Assembly (NCBI RefSeq): GCF_019800885.1
Contig: NZ_JAHVKE010000001.1
Coordinates: 1,612,001 to 1,676,000 of the forward strand
Direction of reading: 5' to 3'
Length of the DNA: 64,000 bases
Origin: Maritalea mobilis
GTDB lineage: Bacteria > Pseudomonadota > Alphaproteobacteria > Rhodobacterales > Rhodobacteraceae
Part shown: piece after piece, positions 18,455 to 28,247 of the stretch
How positions within the stretch are numbered: the first letter of the stretch is position 1
Layout of the letters: every line of letters begins with the position of its first letter
Translations under genes and position numbers: made by a program
Notes under the pieces: model-generated
Seen by the model: only the letters and a program-made list of their open reading frames with translations
Told to the model about the DNA's origin: nothing
The model's database searches: none

Positions 18455-18485
18455 AAACGCCCCGGCCAAACCGGCCGGGGCGTTT
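18455..18485. terminator. Bidirectional terminator between the coiled-coil gene and ftsH
   Basis: A perfect 13-bp stem AAACGCCCCGGCC (18455-18467) with GGCCGGGGCGTTT (18473-18485) and a 5-base loop. A-rich bases precede it and T-rich bases follow, so it can act on both strands between the convergent genes. Confidence 0.85.
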
Positions 18486-18508
18486 CCTTTAATTGATGAT
18501 CGCGGCGA

Positions 18509-20425
18509 TCAGGCCGACGGTTCCGGCTCGAACCCGCCCGTGTCCGGATCGGATTTCGGCTTTTTCGTCTTCGGCACGGCCGTGATCGATGGGGTGCCGC
18601 CGGTCGAGGCGTCGTCGCTGTCGTCGCCGCGGTTCAGCGGCTCGCCGTTGATGACCTTCTGGATCTCGTTGCCGGTCAAGGTCTCGTATTCCAACAGGCC
18701 CTGCGCCAGACGCTCCAGATCATCGCGCTTTTCGGTCAGGATGCGCTTGGCGGTTTCATAGCCTTCGTCCACCAGTTCCTTGACCTTGTCGTCGATGATC
18801 TTCTGCGTCGCGGCCGAGTGGTTGGTGCCACCGCCATAGCTGCCCAGGTAAGATTGCTGTTCGTTGGCGTAATCGACGAAGCCAAGCTCTTCGGCATAGC
18901 CGAACTGCGTGACCATCGCCCGAGCGATCTTGGACACTTGCTGAATGTCCGAGGCTGCGCCCGACGTCACGTTCTCCAGGCCGAACACAAGTTCTTCGGC
19001 GACGCGTCCGCCCATCGCCATGGCAATCTTGGATGTGTACTTGGTGTAGCTGACCGAAAGCTGGTCCCGTTCCGGCAGCGACAGCACGAGGCCAAGCGCC
19101 CGGCCCCGCGGGATGATCGTCGCCTTGTGGATCGGGTCATGCTGCGGGACGTTGAGGCCGACGATGGCGTGACCGGCCTCGTGATAGGCGGTCAGCTTCT
19201 TCTCGTCCTCGGTCATGACCATCGAGCGGCGTTCGCTGCCCATCATGACCTTGTCCTTGGCGTTCTCGAAATCCTCCATCGTGACGAAACGACGGTTCAC
19301 ACGGGCCGCCATCAGGGCCGCCTCGTTCACGAGGTTCGCCAGATCGGCGCCCGAGAAGCCCGGCGTGCCGCGCGCGATGATGCGCAGGTCAACGTCGGGG
19401 CCAAGCGGCACCTTGCGGGCATGCACGCCAAGGATGCGCTCGCGACCGCGAATGTCGGGGTTGGGCACCTGCACCTGGCGGTCGAACCGACCGGGACGCA
19501 GCAACGCGGGGTCCAGAACGTCGGGGCGGTTGGTGGCCGCGACGATGATGATGCCCTCGTTGGCCTCGAACCCGTCCATCTCGACCAGAAGTTGGTTCAG
19601 CGTCTGCTCGCGCTCGTCATTGCCGCCGCCGTAGCCCACGCCACGCGACCGACCCACGGCGTCGATCTCGTCGATGAAGACGATACAGGGCGCGTTCTTC
19701 TTGGCCTGTTCGAACATGTCGCGCACGCGAGATGCGCCGACGCCGACGAACATTTCCACGAAGTCCGACCCCGAGATGGTGAAGAAGGGCACGCCCGCTT
19801 CGCCCGCGATGGCGCGTGCCAGAAGCGTCTTACCGGTGCCCGGAGGGCCGACCAGCAGCGCGCCTTTCGGGATCTTGCCGCCAAGGCGCGAGAATTTCTG
19901 CGGGTTGCGCAGGAATTCGACGATCTCTTCCAGCTCTTCCTTGGCCTCGTCGATGCCTGCCACGTCGTCGAAGGTCACGCGGCCATGCTTCTCGGTCAGG
20001 AGTTTCGCCTTGGATTTGCCAAAGCCCATGGCGCCGCCACGACCGCCGCCCTGCATCCGGTTCATGAAGAAGATCCAGATCCCGATCAGCACCAGAACCG
20101 GCAGCCAGAGCGACAGGACGCTCAGGAAGCCCGACTGCTCCTGCGGCTGCGCCTCGATGCGGACATCGTTGTTCAGCAGCATCTCGGTGGTCTGTGCGTC
20201 ACCCGGCGCGACGGTGCCAAAGGTGCCGTCTGCGGTGGTGAACTGGATGTTTTCGCCATCCAGTGTTGCCGACATGACCGCGCCGTTTTCGACCTGCTGG
20301 ATGAAATCCGAATAGGCAACGCCGCGCGCATTCATCTGCGACTGGCCGCCCGAAAACAGGTTGAAGAGAGCGAGGATCAGCAAGAACAGGATGACCCAGA
20401 ATGCGATATTTCGCGCGTTGCCCAA
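18509..20425 (-). CDS. ftsH: ATP-dependent zinc metalloprotease FtsH
   Basis: 638-aa membrane-anchored AAA protease that degrades misfolded membrane proteins and regulatory proteins. Two membrane segments (near 8-25 and 103-121) flank a periplasmic domain; Walker A GPPGTGKT is at ~194-201, Walker [11 protein letters not shown] follows, and the zinc site HEAGHAIVG lies near 420. The start is taken as TTG at 20425 (GNARNIAFW...), because GAGGAG lies about 8 bp before it; the further upstream TTG at 20440 overlaps that ribosome-binding site. It is the last gene of the ruv-tol block, 79 bp after tilS. Confidence 0.96.
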   Translation of the reverse strand: MGNARNIAFWVILFLLILALFNLFSGGQSQMNARGVAYSDFIQQVENGAVMSATLDGENIQFTTADGTFGTVAPGDAQTTEMLLNNDVRIEAQPQEQSGFLSVLSLWLPVLVLIGIWIFFMNRMQGGGRGGAMGFGKSKAKLLTEKHGRVTFDDVAGIDEAKEELEEIVEFLRNPQKFSRLGGKIPKGALLVGPPGTGKTLLARAIAGEAGVPFFTISGSDFVEMFVGVGASRVRDMFEQAKKNAPCIVFIDEIDAVGRSRGVGYGGGNDEREQTLNQLLVEMDGFEANEGIIIVAATNRPDVLDPALLRPGRFDRQVQVPNPDIRGRERILGVHARKVPLGPDVDLRIIARGTPGFSGADLANLVNEAALMAARVNRRFVTMEDFENAKDKVMMGSERRSMVMTEDEKKLTAYHEAGHAIVGLNVPQHDPIHKATIIPRGRALGLVLSLPERDQLSVSYTKYTSKIAMAMGGRVAEELVFGLENVTSGAASDIQQVSKIARAMVTQFGYAEELGFVDYANEQQSYLGSYGGGTNHSAATQKIIDDKVKELVDEGYETAKRILTEKRDDLERLAQGLLEYETLTGNEIQKVINGEPLNRGDDSDDASTGGTPSITAVPKTKKPKSDPDTGGFEPEPSA

Positions 20426-20503
20426 GGGAAATCTCCTCAAAATTCCGTGGCGGGGGAGTTCCGCGCCCGCCTTCAGCCTAAGATAGACACGGGGGCGCTG
20501 ACT

Positions 20504-21781
20504 TCAATGCGGATTCAGCCCTGCGGCAAAAGGGCCGCCGGACGGGTCGAACTCGAAAACCTTTGGATCACCATGCCCGATCGCAGGGCATGCGACAAGC
20601 ATTTCGCCCCTGAACAGCGCCGGTAGGCTGCGCGCCGAGGCGAAGGGGGGCGCATCGCCGGGTTTCTCCGCGACCTGCGCCCAGCCATCCGGGCCAAGCG
20701 CACGGATCGTCAGACCGTCACCTTGGGCGCAGATGCGCCAGCGTGTGTCCCAGCGTGCGCCGGGCCCTGCCGGCACGGACACCCCTTCGACCGCCTTGTA
20801 TTCGCGGAACAAATGCAGATGCGTCGTGGTCACGCGCAATGCGCACCCGGCAAGCGTGCTGCCCCCGCCCGACAGCGCGGCCTCCAGCATCGCCTCCAGC
20901 GCCGAGGCGCGCGGGCGATAGGCGGCGGACGCGATCCAGAGCAGCCCCGCCGCCAGCAGGCGCAACTGTGTTTCGCGATCCAACGCGGCGAAGCCGTCAC
21001 GGTCGATCCACAGATCCCCGGTCGCCTGGCCGCAGCCCACGCCCTCGGCGACAATCCGCTTGGCGGCCTCCGCCGCCCGCAAGGAAAGCGCGTCCCGCGC
21101 CCGCGCCATGCGCGCGGCAGTCTGGGCCAAGGCCTCGGCGCTCAGCCCGTAATGGGCCAATTCCGCCAAGGCGCGCCGCGCCTGAACGCGGTCAAAGCGC
21201 GGGTCTTCGTTCGACGGGTCCTCGACCCATGGCATTTTCAGCGTCCGCAGATAGTGCCGCAACGCCTCCCGACGCTCGCCCAGCAAGGGCCGCAGGATAC
21301 GCATGCCCGAGGGCAGAACCCGCGCCTCGGCCATGCCCGACAGCCCGTCGACACCCGAGCCGCGCTTGAGGCGCATCAGCACCGTTTCGGCCTGATCGTC
21401 GAGCGTATGGGCGACCAGCACGTCGCGCATGCCCCCGCGCCAGCCGTCGATCAGGTCCAGCCGCGCGCGCCGTGCCGCGTCTTGCAGGTTTCCCTGCCCG
21501 TCCCAGCCCTGCCAGCGCAACGTGTCATGCGGCCAGCCAAGCGCGGCGCATTCGCGGGCGACCATCGCGGCCTCATCCGCGCTCTCGGGGCGCAGCCCGT
21601 GATCCACCGTGACGACGCGCAACCGCACGCCCCACTCCCGCGTCCAGTTATGCGCCAGCGTCAGCAGGGCCATGGAATCGCCACCGCCCGACACGGCCAA
21701 CCCGATCTCGGACGGAAACTCCGGCCCCAGCAACTGGCCCATGCGGGCGGCGAAACGATCCTGTAGAGAGGGGTCGCTCAC
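20504..21781 (-). CDS. tilS: tRNA(Ile)-lysidine synthetase
   Basis: 425-aa enzyme that converts C34 of the CAU-anticodon tRNA-Ile to lysidine using ATP and lysine, an essential decoding step. The PP-loop SGGGDS is at residues ~31-36, followed by VVTVDHGLRPES and the NLQDAARRARLDL and LVAHTLDDQAET elements of the N-terminal ATPase domain. The C-terminal half is variable, as in the family. GTG at 21781 is chosen because its bases overlap the ybgF stop (GTGA), the coupling used elsewhere in this window; the upstream frame to 21994 is a shadow of ybgF. Confidence 0.93.
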   Translation of the reverse strand: MSDPSLQDRFAARMGQLLGPEFPSEIGLAVSGGGDSMALLTLAHNWTREWGVRLRVVTVDHGLRPESADEAAMVARECAALGWPHDTLRWQGWDGQGNLQDAARRARLDLIDGWRGGMRDVLVAHTLDDQAETVLMRLKRGSGVDGLSGMAEARVLPSGMRILRPLLGERREALRHYLRTLKMPWVEDPSNEDPRFDRVQARRALAELAHYGLSAEALAQTAARMARARDALSLRAAEAAKRIVAEGVGCGQATGDLWIDRDGFAALDRETQLRLLAAGLLWIASAAYRPRASALEAMLEAALSGGGSTLAGCALRVTTTHLHLFREYKAVEGVSVPAGPGARWDTRWRICAQGDGLTIRALGPDGWAQVAEKPGDAPPFASARSLPALFRGEMLVACPAIGHGDPKVFEFDPSGGPFAAGLNPH

Positions 21782-22614
21782 GAACAGCCGAGGCGCGACA
21801 TCTCGGATTGCGCCTCGGACACGGCGGGGCTGCCGGGATAGCGCACGGCAACTTCGCCCAGTGTCACGCATGCCTCTTCGACCTGCCCAAGACGCCCCAG
21901 CGAAATCCCCAGGCTGGTCAGCGCGGCGGGCGCACGCTCCCCATCCGGCGCAGCGGTGAAACTGTCGAGATAAGCACGCGCCGCACGGTTCCACGAGCCT
22001 TGCGCGGCCTCTGCCTCACCGCGCAGGAAATGCGCCTCGGACGACAGCGGGCCACCCGGATAGGTCTGGGTGAAGGCCTCGAAGGCCTGCGCGGCCTCGG
22101 CATAATTCCCGGCGTCGAAGGCAGCGCGGGCGCGGTCGAAATCGTCCTGCTCGGCCACTGCCAGTTGCGGGCCTGCGCCGCCGCTTGTGCCGCCGCCCGT
22201 CACGGGCAGCGTGCCACCGGTCGTCGGCACCTCGACGCCGCCAAGGCTCGGCGTGTCGCCGAGACTGCCGATATCGCAATCGGGCTCCAGCTCGCACAGG
22301 CGAAACTCGAGGTCACCTACGCGGTTCGTGCCATCCGTCACCACGCGGTTGATCCGCAACTCCAACTCTTCGGTCAGCGAGGTCAGGCGCCGAAGCTCGG
22401 CCTCGATCGCGTCCATCCGCGCCAGCGCGGGGCCGCTGCCTCCGCTGCCCGATGCGCCGCCGGTGGTGTTCAACTCGCGCCCCAGCCGCTGCAACTCGAC
22501 ATAGAGCACCGACAGTTCCTGCCGGATATCGGCCAGCGTCTCGGCACTCTGCGCGGGGGCTTGCACCGGCAGGGTGAACGCCAGAAGCGTGGCGGCGATC
22601 AGGGCGCGGCGCAT
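21778..22614 (-). CDS. cpoB: Tol-Pal system protein YbgF/CpoB
   Basis: 278-aa periplasmic protein. A signal peptide (~1-22, ending at APAQSA) is followed by a coiled-coil region (~25-85), a Gly/Thr-rich linker with GGTLPVTGGGTSGG, and a C-terminal TPR domain (RARAAFDAGNYAEAAQAFEAF onward). CpoB links Tol-Pal constriction to peptidoglycan synthesis. It starts 4 bp after pal and its stop overlaps the tilS start. Confidence 0.92.
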   Translation of the reverse strand: MRRALIAATLLAFTLPVQAPAQSAETLADIRQELSVLYVELQRLGRELNTTGGASGSGGSGPALARMDAIEAELRRLTSLTEELELRINRVVTDGTNRVGDLEFRLCELEPDCDIGSLGDTPSLGGVEVPTTGGTLPVTGGGTSGGAGPQLAVAEQDDFDRARAAFDAGNYAEAAQAFEAFTQTYPGGPLSSEAHFLRGEAEAAQGSWNRAARAYLDSFTAAPDGERAPAALTSLGISLGRLGQVEEACVTLGEVAVRYPGSPAVSEAQSEMSRLGCS

Positions 22615-22618
22615 GGGA

Positions 22619-23140
22619 TCAGACCCCCGGACCGGCCGAGATCACCGTGACCGCGCGGCGGTTCTGGCGATAGCAGGCCTCTTCCGAGCAGATCTCGAGC
22701 GGGCGTTCCTTGCCATAGCTGATGGTGCGCAGGCGGCTGTCCGGCACGCCCTGCGTCACAAGGTAATCGCGCACGGCCGAGGCGCGGCGCGCGCCGAGCG
22801 CAAGGTTGTATTCGCGCGTGCCCTGTTCGTCGGCATGGCCTTCGATCAGCGCGGAATACTCGGGATTGTCCAAGAGCCAGCGCGCCTGTGCATCCAGCGT
22901 GGCGCGGGCGGCGGCGGTCAGGGTGGACTGGTCCACCTCGAACAGCACGCGGTCGCCGACGACGCTGTTGAAATAGGCCGGGCTGCTCGGGTCGGAGGCC
23001 GCGCCGCTGCCGGCACCGCCGCCGCGCAACTCGATGGCGTCATCGCCGCCAAACCCGCCCTGCGAACAGGCGGCCAGCGACAGGGCGGCGGCCACGAGTG
23101 CGGCGCGCGCGGCGAAACGGGTAGTCAGGATCGGGGTCAT
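22619..23140 (-). CDS. pal: Peptidoglycan-associated lipoprotein Pal
   Basis: 173-aa outer-membrane lipoprotein. The lipobox LSLAAC puts the lipidated Cys near residue 25; an OmpA-like domain covers about 60-170 with EGHADEQGTREYNLALGARRA, whose Asp and Arg bind diaminopimelate. Pal tethers the outer membrane to peptidoglycan and interacts with TolB. Gene order tolB-pal-ybgF is the conserved one. GAGGA precedes the ATG. Confidence 0.96.
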   Translation of the reverse strand: MTPILTTRFAARAALVAAALSLAACSQGGFGGDDAIELRGGGAGSGAASDPSSPAYFNSVVGDRVLFEVDQSTLTAAARATLDAQARWLLDNPEYSALIEGHADEQGTREYNLALGARRASAVRDYLVTQGVPDSRLRTISYGKERPLEICSEEACYRQNRRAVTVISAGPGV

Positions 23141-23215
23141 TATGCTCGGGTCCTCGGGGTTCGTGTTTTGCCTAAACTATCATGGGGCCCGCGGCCCCGT
23201 CCATTGTCGTGACGG

Positions 23216-24547
23216 CTACCGCAGCAGCGGCGACCACGCCGGGTCAGAGGCCATGCCGGGCGTCGCCACCCGCTGCAGGTTCCGCCCCGAGATATCGACC
23301 GAATAGACCGCCGGCGCACCGTTCGCCCCCGCCGTCTCGCGGGTGAACATGATGACGCGGCCGTTCGGCGCCCAGGTCGGGCCTTCGTCGAGGAAGCTGG
23401 AGGTCAGCAGGCGCTCTTCCGATCCGTTCGTGCGCATCACGCCGATATGGAAGCGCCCGCCTTCCTGCTTGGTGAAGGCGATGTAATCGCCGCGCGGCGA
23501 CCAGACGGGCGTGCCGTAGCGGCCCGAGCCCTGGCTGATCCGGGTCGCCTCGCCGCCGCTGGCGTTCATGACATAGATCTGTTGCGTGCCCGAGCGGTCG
23601 GACTCGAACACGATCCGGCTTCCATCGGGCGAGAAACTGGGCGCGGTCTCGATCGATGGGGCGCTGGTCAACCGTGTGCGCGTGCCGGTGGCAAGGTCCA
23701 GCAGGTAGATGTCGGTATTGCCGCCATCCTCCAACGAGAACACGACCTGCGTGCCATCGGGCGAAAAGCGCGGCGAGAAGGTCATGTTGCCCGCCGGGAT
23801 CGCCTCGAGCGGGCGGCTGGTGACGGTGGCGACATCCATCAGGTAGACGCGCGGCGTGCCGGACTCGTAACTGGTGTAGATGATCCGGTCGCCCTGAGGG
23901 CTGAAGCGCGGGGCCAAGACAAGGCTGCGGCTGTCGGTCAGGAACTGAACATTCGCGCCGTCGTAATCCATGACGGCCAGGCGCTTGAGACGGGCGTTTT
24001 TCGGCCCCTCTTCGTGGATGAAGACCACGCGCGTGTCGAAATAGCCGGTCTCGCCCGTGATCCGCTCGTACACCTGGTCGGCTACGGTATGGGCCATGCG
24101 ACGCCAGCTATCCGCGCTGCCGGAAAACTGGAGTCCCTCGCCCAAGGGCGCCTCGGAGAACACGTCGAACAGGCGGAAGCGGACGACGATGGTCCCATCG
24201 CCGCGGGACTCGACCGAGCCGGTGATCAGCGCCTGCGCGTTGATCGCCTGCCAATCGGCATATTGCACCGGCGAGGAGAAATTCGTGACGCTGGAGATAT
24301 AGGCATCCTGCGGGATCTGCCGGAACAGCCCCGTACCGCGCAGGTCGGCGGCAATGACCCGCGTGATGTCGGCGGCCACGTCCGTCGCGGCCCCGTTCTC
24401 GGCGATGAATTGCGGCAGGGCGAAGGGCAGCGGCTCGATCACACCCTCGGTGATCTCCAGCCGCAGCGGCCCGTTCTGCGCGCTGGCCGTCAACGGCACC
24501 AAGGCGGCGACGGCAGCGATTGCCAGCAGTTTCAAGGATTTCAACAT
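23216..24547 (-). CDS. tolB: Tol-Pal system beta-propeller protein TolB
   Basis: 443-aa periplasmic protein. A cleavable signal peptide (~1-24, PLTASAQ) precedes the N-terminal alpha/beta domain and a six-bladed propeller built of repeats such as [18 protein letters not shown] and [18 protein letters not shown]. It relays between Pal and the inner-membrane TolQRA complex. The start is ATG at 24547 with GGAGG 6-7 bp upstream; the TTG three bases earlier is not needed. Confidence 0.96.
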   Translation of the reverse strand: MLKSLKLLAIAAVAALVPLTASAQNGPLRLEITEGVIEPLPFALPQFIAENGAATDVAADITRVIAADLRGTGLFRQIPQDAYISSVTNFSSPVQYADWQAINAQALITGSVESRGDGTIVVRFRLFDVFSEAPLGEGLQFSGSADSWRRMAHTVADQVYERITGETGYFDTRVVFIHEEGPKNARLKRLAVMDYDGANVQFLTDSRSLVLAPRFSPQGDRIIYTSYESGTPRVYLMDVATVTSRPLEAIPAGNMTFSPRFSPDGTQVVFSLEDGGNTDIYLLDLATGTRTRLTSAPSIETAPSFSPDGSRIVFESDRSGTQQIYVMNASGGEATRISQGSGRYGTPVWSPRGDYIAFTKQEGGRFHIGVMRTNGSEERLLTSSFLDEGPTWAPNGRVIMFTRETAGANGAPAVYSVDISGRNLQRVATPGMASDPAWSPLLR

Positions 24548-24608
24548 CAAAGACCTCCTGCCGCGCGGGCGGCTTGGGGAAAGAGGATAAACGAATTCCG
24601 TGAAGGGA

Positions 24609-25745
24609 TCATCTCAGGCGCATCCCCTCGGGGTTGAAGACCAGTTCGACCTGTTGCCAACGGTCATAGCTTTCCTCGGGCAGGTCGTAGCCATTGGTGC
24701 CGCAGCGAATGATCGCGCGGCGCGCGGCCTCGTAGGCTTGTTGCGCGGCGGCAGAGGACCCGCCGGAAAACTCGATCAGGCGGATGGTGCCAGCCTCGGG
24801 CACGCCGTTCCGCGCCATGTCGAACCCCACGACCACGGTCGTCCCCAACGCCTCGGTCGAGAGCGCGCCAACGTTCCAGCAGGCCTGCACGGCGATGCGG
24901 AACCCGTCGCGCACCCCCTGGCTGAGCGGCGGACCAGAGGGCGCGGCGGGGGCGGGCGTCTCGACGGCCTCGGCCACGGCGCTGGCGATGGCATCGGCCA
25001 GCGGGTCTTCGGCAGCGGGCGCGGTGTCCTCGGGTTGCGGCTCGGGCGTCGGCTCTGGCGCAGGGGTCTGCTCGGCCACCTCGACCGGTGCGGGGCGCGC
25101 GGGCCGGGCCGTGGGGCGCGGCGAGGAGGTTGGCGCGATCGGGCCGCCTGCGGGCTCCTCGGCCTCGGTCACGATCTCGGTCGTCGCCTCTTCCGGGGCG
25201 GTCTGGGGGGCTTCGTCGGCGGGCGCATCGCTCACCTCGGGCGAGATGGGCTGGTCCAGAACCTCGGGCGCGGTCTCGACCTCCGGCTCCGGCGCAGGGG
25301 CCGGCACGGGGGCGACGCGCGGGGCCTCGCGCGGGGTCGGCGTATCGCTGGGGGGCAGGTCCGGCGCGCCCGACGGCTGCGGCAGGGCCGCAATCTCGTC
25401 GGTCACCTCGGCCTGCGGCGCGGGCGGCGTCGGCTCGGGCGCGACTTCCGGCTCGGGGGCGGCGGTTTCCTCGGGGCGGGCGCGCGGCGGCGGGGCCTGT
25501 TCCGGGGCCAGCGGATCGGGGGCGGCGATCTCTTCCGCCGGCTCGGGTGGGGTGATCGTGTCCACGGCCGCCGGGGTGGGCAGGGTGCCTTGGGTCAACG
25601 CCTCGAACTCGGCGGTGGACAGAAGCGTCACGCCGGTCACCTGGAACTCGGCCTCGGGAGAACTGCGGAGCAGATTCCCCCCGATCGCAACCCACAACAG
25701 GATCGCGAGATGGATTGTCGCCGAGGCATAGAGCGACCGGCGCAT
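24609..25745 (-). CDS. tolA: TolA-type cell envelope integrity protein
   Basis: 378-aa inner-membrane protein spanning the periplasm. One membrane helix (~4-24, [19 protein letters not shown]) is followed by a very long Pro/Ala/Glu-rich rod (~45-270) and a C-terminal TonB/TolA-like domain ([15 protein letters not shown]...). It transmits proton-motive force from TolQR to TolB-Pal. The rod is proline-rich rather than the Lys/Ala helix of E. coli TolA, which suits a stiff extended spacer. The ATG at 25745 (MRRSLYAS) lies 7 bp after tolR; in-frame ATG 25763 and TTG 25772 would overlap tolR. Confidence 0.87.
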   Translation of the reverse strand: MRRSLYASATIHLAILLWVAIGGNLLRSSPEAEFQVTGVTLLSTAEFEALTQGTLPTPAAVDTITPPEPAEEIAAPDPLAPEQAPPPRARPEETAAPEPEVAPEPTPPAPQAEVTDEIAALPQPSGAPDLPPSDTPTPREAPRVAPVPAPAPEPEVETAPEVLDQPISPEVSDAPADEAPQTAPEEATTEIVTEAEEPAGGPIAPTSSPRPTARPARPAPVEVAEQTPAPEPTPEPQPEDTAPAAEDPLADAIASAVAEAVETPAPAAPSGPPLSQGVRDGFRIAVQACWNVGALSTEALGTTVVVGFDMARNGVPEAGTIRLIEFSGGSSAAAQQAYEAARRAIIRCGTNGYDLPEESYDRWQQVELVFNPEGMRLR

Positions 25746-25752
25746 GGCCCCG

Positions 25753-26229
25753 TCACTCCCCATTCCCGTCAAGACGCGGCCCGCCGGAATCGGTTACCAG
25801 GCCGATCTCGCGGAACCCGCCGGCATTCAGTGCGCCCATGATCGTCATCACCCGTTCATAGGGGATGGAGCCGTCCGCGCGCAGGAAGATGCGCGGGCTG
25901 TCGCGCTCCGAGGCGATGGCCTGCAAACGCGCGACCAGGTCACCCACCGGCACCTCGGTCGTCTGGATCAGAACAGTGCCATCAGGCGCCAGCGTCACGG
26001 TCAACGGTTCTTCATCCTCCGACGGCAGCGCCTCGGCCGAGGTGTCGGGCAGGTCGATGGGCACGCCCACGGTCATCAGGGGCGCCGAGACCATGAACAC
26101 GATCAGAAGCACCAGCATCACGTCCACGAAGGGCGTGACGTTGATCTCGGACATGGGGCGGCTGGCGACGCGCCGCGCCCGCCCCCGCCGCCTGCGCGGC
26201 CCCGCGTTATGTCCGACCGACGCCCCCAT
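25753..26229 (-). CDS. tolR: TolR/ExbD-family protein
   Basis: 158-aa inner-membrane protein: a basic N terminus (PRRRRGRARR), one membrane helix with the conserved proton-path Asp (INVTPFVDVMLVLLIVFM) and a periplasmic domain. It forms the proton-driven motor with TolQ. Its ATG shares one base with the tolQ stop (TGATG), so translation is coupled. The 20-residue Arg-rich N-terminal stretch is longer than in E. coli TolR. Confidence 0.95.
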   Translation of the reverse strand: MGASVGHNAGPRRRRGRARRVASRPMSEINVTPFVDVMLVLLIVFMVSAPLMTVGVPIDLPDTSAEALPSEDEEPLTVTLAPDGTVLIQTTEVPVGDLVARLQAIASERDSPRIFLRADGSIPYERVMTIMGALNAGGFREIGLVTDSGGPRLDGNGE

Positions 26230-26921
26230 CAGTCGAGCTGCCGCGACAGAAGCGTGGAGAATTCATCAGCAAACCCTTCATAGGTCGCCACAAGCGCCTC
26301 GGCATCGCCGGACAGCTTGTTGTAGAGGATCACGGCCGGGATGGCGGCCAACAGGCCCAGTCCCGTCGCCAGCAGCGCCTCGGCGATACCGGGGGCAACG
26401 ACGGCGAGCGAGGTGTTGCCCGAAATCGCGATCTCCTGAAACGAGCGCATGATGCCCCAGACCGTGCCGAAAAGCCCCACGAAGGGCGCGGTCGCCCCGG
26501 TTGTCGCAAGGAAGGTCAACCCGTTGGTCAGCCGGTCGGCCTCGCGCGAGATGGCGACATCCATCGAGCGGTCCACGCGCTGCTGCACGCCGGGGATCAG
26601 CGCCCCGTCATCGCGCAGGCTGCGCCGCCACTCGGTCATACCGGCGACGAACACACGCTCGGACGCGCTGCCGGGCGCCTCGGCGACCTGATCATAGAGC
26701 TCATCCAGCGGCTCGCCCGACCAGAAGGCCGCGTCGAAGGCGGCGGCGTTGGCGCGTGCCCGGCGATACATGGCGATCTTGGAAAAGGTGATGGCCCAGA
26801 CCCAAACCGACGCCGCGATTAGCGCGATCATGACAAGCTGGACGATGAAGGACGCGCGGAAGAACAGCGCGATCAGCGTGAAATCCGCCTCCTGCGCCAG
26901 CGCGAGCGTTTCTGTTTCCAT
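26229..26921 (-). CDS. tolQ: TolQ/ExbB-family protein
   Basis: 230-aa inner-membrane protein with three membrane helices: one near residues 20-42 and two in the C-terminal half (GATAPFVGLFGTVWGIMRSF and IAEALLATGLGLLAAIPAVI), the MotA/ExbB signature. It forms the stator of the Tol motor with TolR. The 112-bp gap to ybgC upstream holds no gene and may carry an extra promoter. Confidence 0.96.
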   Translation of the reverse strand: METETLALAQEADFTLIALFFRASFIVQLVMIALIAASVWVWAITFSKIAMYRRARANAAAFDAAFWSGEPLDELYDQVAEAPGSASERVFVAGMTEWRRSLRDDGALIPGVQQRVDRSMDVAISREADRLTNGLTFLATTGATAPFVGLFGTVWGIMRSFQEIAISGNTSLAVVAPGIAEALLATGLGLLAAIPAVILYNKLSGDAEALVATYEGFADEFSTLLSRQLD

Positions 26922-27033
26922 GGTGGCTTAAATCTTCCTCTGCCCGGCCTCAAACGGTCACGGACGCTGTTTTCAGCGCCTCATTAAGGAAGCAGTTTAC
27001 CAGTTTGTAAGAGGGATGGCGAACACTTCTGCT

Positions 27034-27444
27034 TTATTCGCCGTCATTCGCCAAAATCGTCTCCAGTTTTGCGCGAATATCCGCCGGAAGTCGTGTGGCC
27101 CGCCCCGCCGCGTTCAACACGACAACCTTGACCACGGCCTCCAGCAGCACCTGGTCGCCGCGCAAAACCCGTTGCGGCATGTCGAAACTGGCGCCCTTGA
27201 GGGCCACGCAGCGGGTTTCGACCGTCAGCAGGTCCTCGAAATGGGCGGGCTTGAGGTAATCGGCCTCGACCCGGCGCACGGCGAACACCAGCCCCTGCGC
27301 CTTCATCTCGACCTGGCTGATGCCGGCATCGCGCACCATCTCGGACCGCCCGCGCTCAAGGAAGCGCAGGTAGTTCGCGTAGTAGACGATCCCGGCAAGG
27401 TCGGTGTCTTCGTAATAGACGCGGATGGGATGACGATGGATCAT
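27034..27444 (-). CDS. ybgC: Tol-Pal-associated acyl-CoA thioesterase YbgC
   Basis: 136-aa hotdog thioesterase. The 4-hydroxybenzoyl-CoA thioesterase-type active-site motif YYEDTDLAGIVYYANYLRFLERGRSE is at residues ~10-35 (described here in two parts: YYEDTDLAG with the catalytic Asp, then IVYYANYLRF). YbgC proteins hydrolyse short- to medium-chain acyl-CoAs or acyl-ACP and are almost always encoded beside tolQ, as here. The ATG at 27444 (MIHRHPIRVY) gives the family length; the upstream frame to 27564 overlaps the neighbouring gene. Confidence 0.94.
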   Translation of the reverse strand: MIHRHPIRVYYEDTDLAGIVYYANYLRFLERGRSEMVRDAGISQVEMKAQGLVFAVRRVEADYLKPAHFEDLLTVETRCVALKGASFDMPQRVLRGDQVLLEAVVKVVVLNAAGRATRLPADIRAKLETILANDGE

Positions 27445-27475
27445 GTCAACGACATGCCCGCAGCCGTGCTTGCGT

Positions 27476-28129
27476 TCAAGAGGGGCGCGGCAATCGGGCC
27501 GCCAGCCGCAGCGCATGGGAGGGGTCGGTCGCGGCCACCGGCATGACCGGGTCATAGCCCGCACGGATCAGGTCGGCGATCTGGGGCTTCAGCATCGCGG
27601 GGCCACCTTCCTGCAACACCGCCAGCGGCGAGGTGCCGAGAAACGCGGTGTCCGACCACAGAAGGATCGTCTGCACCACCTGGCTGAGCGCAATGGTTTC
27701 GGCCGCGGCTTCGCGCATTTGCGAATCCATTCGAACAAATACGAAAGCGGCCTTGATCCCGCCGGCCTCGTCGAAGCGGAAAGAGCGGTATTGGTTCGCG
27801 TCCGCCTCCTGCAGCCGCGCGACGATGCCAGGCAGATCGGGCAAAAGGCGGTCGAGGTTCGGCGTTTCGACCAGTTCCGACCAGTCGCGAATGAAGAACA
27901 CCATCAGGTTCGCGCCCAGTTCCGGGTCGGTTTCGGCCATTTTGTGACCGGCCAGCGCCACCACCGCCTCGATCGCGCCCTTCAGGATCGAGACGGTCTG
28001 ATCCTCCACGCCGAAGACGACGGGCACGATGGGCCGCCCCCAGCGGGCAAAGAGGTACTGGCCATCGGCGCGGGTGAACAGCGCCTCGATCTCGGCGGGC
28101 GACAGCGGGTCGAGCGTTGCATCGGTCAT
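27476..28129 (-). CDS. Conserved unknown between ruvB and ybgC
   Basis: 217-aa soluble protein with no signal peptide or membrane helix. Sequence blocks such as SPAEIEALFTRADGQYLFARWGRPI, VVFGVEDQTVSILKGA and ETDPELGANLMVFFIRDW stand out, and two Arg/Lys-poor helical stretches follow. I recognise no catalytic motif. It lies 31 bp before ybgC and after ruvB in the same direction, so it is in the block linking Holliday-junction repair to the Tol-Pal system. The ATG at 28129 (MTDATLDPLSP) is preferred; an in-frame GTG at 28159 is possible. Confidence 0.8.
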   Translation of the reverse strand: MTDATLDPLSPAEIEALFTRADGQYLFARWGRPIVPVVFGVEDQTVSILKGAIEAVVALAGHKMAETDPELGANLMVFFIRDWSELVETPNLDRLLPDLPGIVARLQEADANQYRSFRFDEAGGIKAAFVFVRMDSQMREAAAETIALSQVVQTILLWSDTAFLGTSPLAVLQEGGPAMLKPQIADLIRAGYDPVMPVAATDPSHALRLAARLPRPS

Positions 28130-28176
28130 GGGCAAAAGGGTCAATCGCGTCACGCCCACAGGGTCAAGAGGAGCCA

Positions 28177-28241
28177 GCGTTTTCGCTTGCGAAAACGCGG
28201 AAAACTCGAGTTTTCCGGCCAGGATTTCTCGAGAAATCCTG
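28177..28241. repeat. Multi-hairpin repeat element, copy 3 (diverged)
   Basis: Three perfect palindromes stand side by side: GCGTTTTCGC (28177-28186) with 28189-28198; GGAAAACTCGAGTTTTCC (28199-28216); and a 22-base palindrome CAGGATTTCTC / GAGAAATCCTG (28220-28241). The AAAAC...GTTTT and GGATTT...AAATCC arms recall copies 1 and 2 at 8.9 and 11.2 kb. It lies between ruvB and the 217-aa gene, all on the minus strand, so it would be transcribed within the block. Confidence 0.7.
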
Positions 28242-28247
28242 CATCGC

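Noticed and set aside
18818-20626. 602-aa open frame opposite ftsH
   Set aside because: Antisense shadow of FtsH, whose AAA and zinc motifs are complete.
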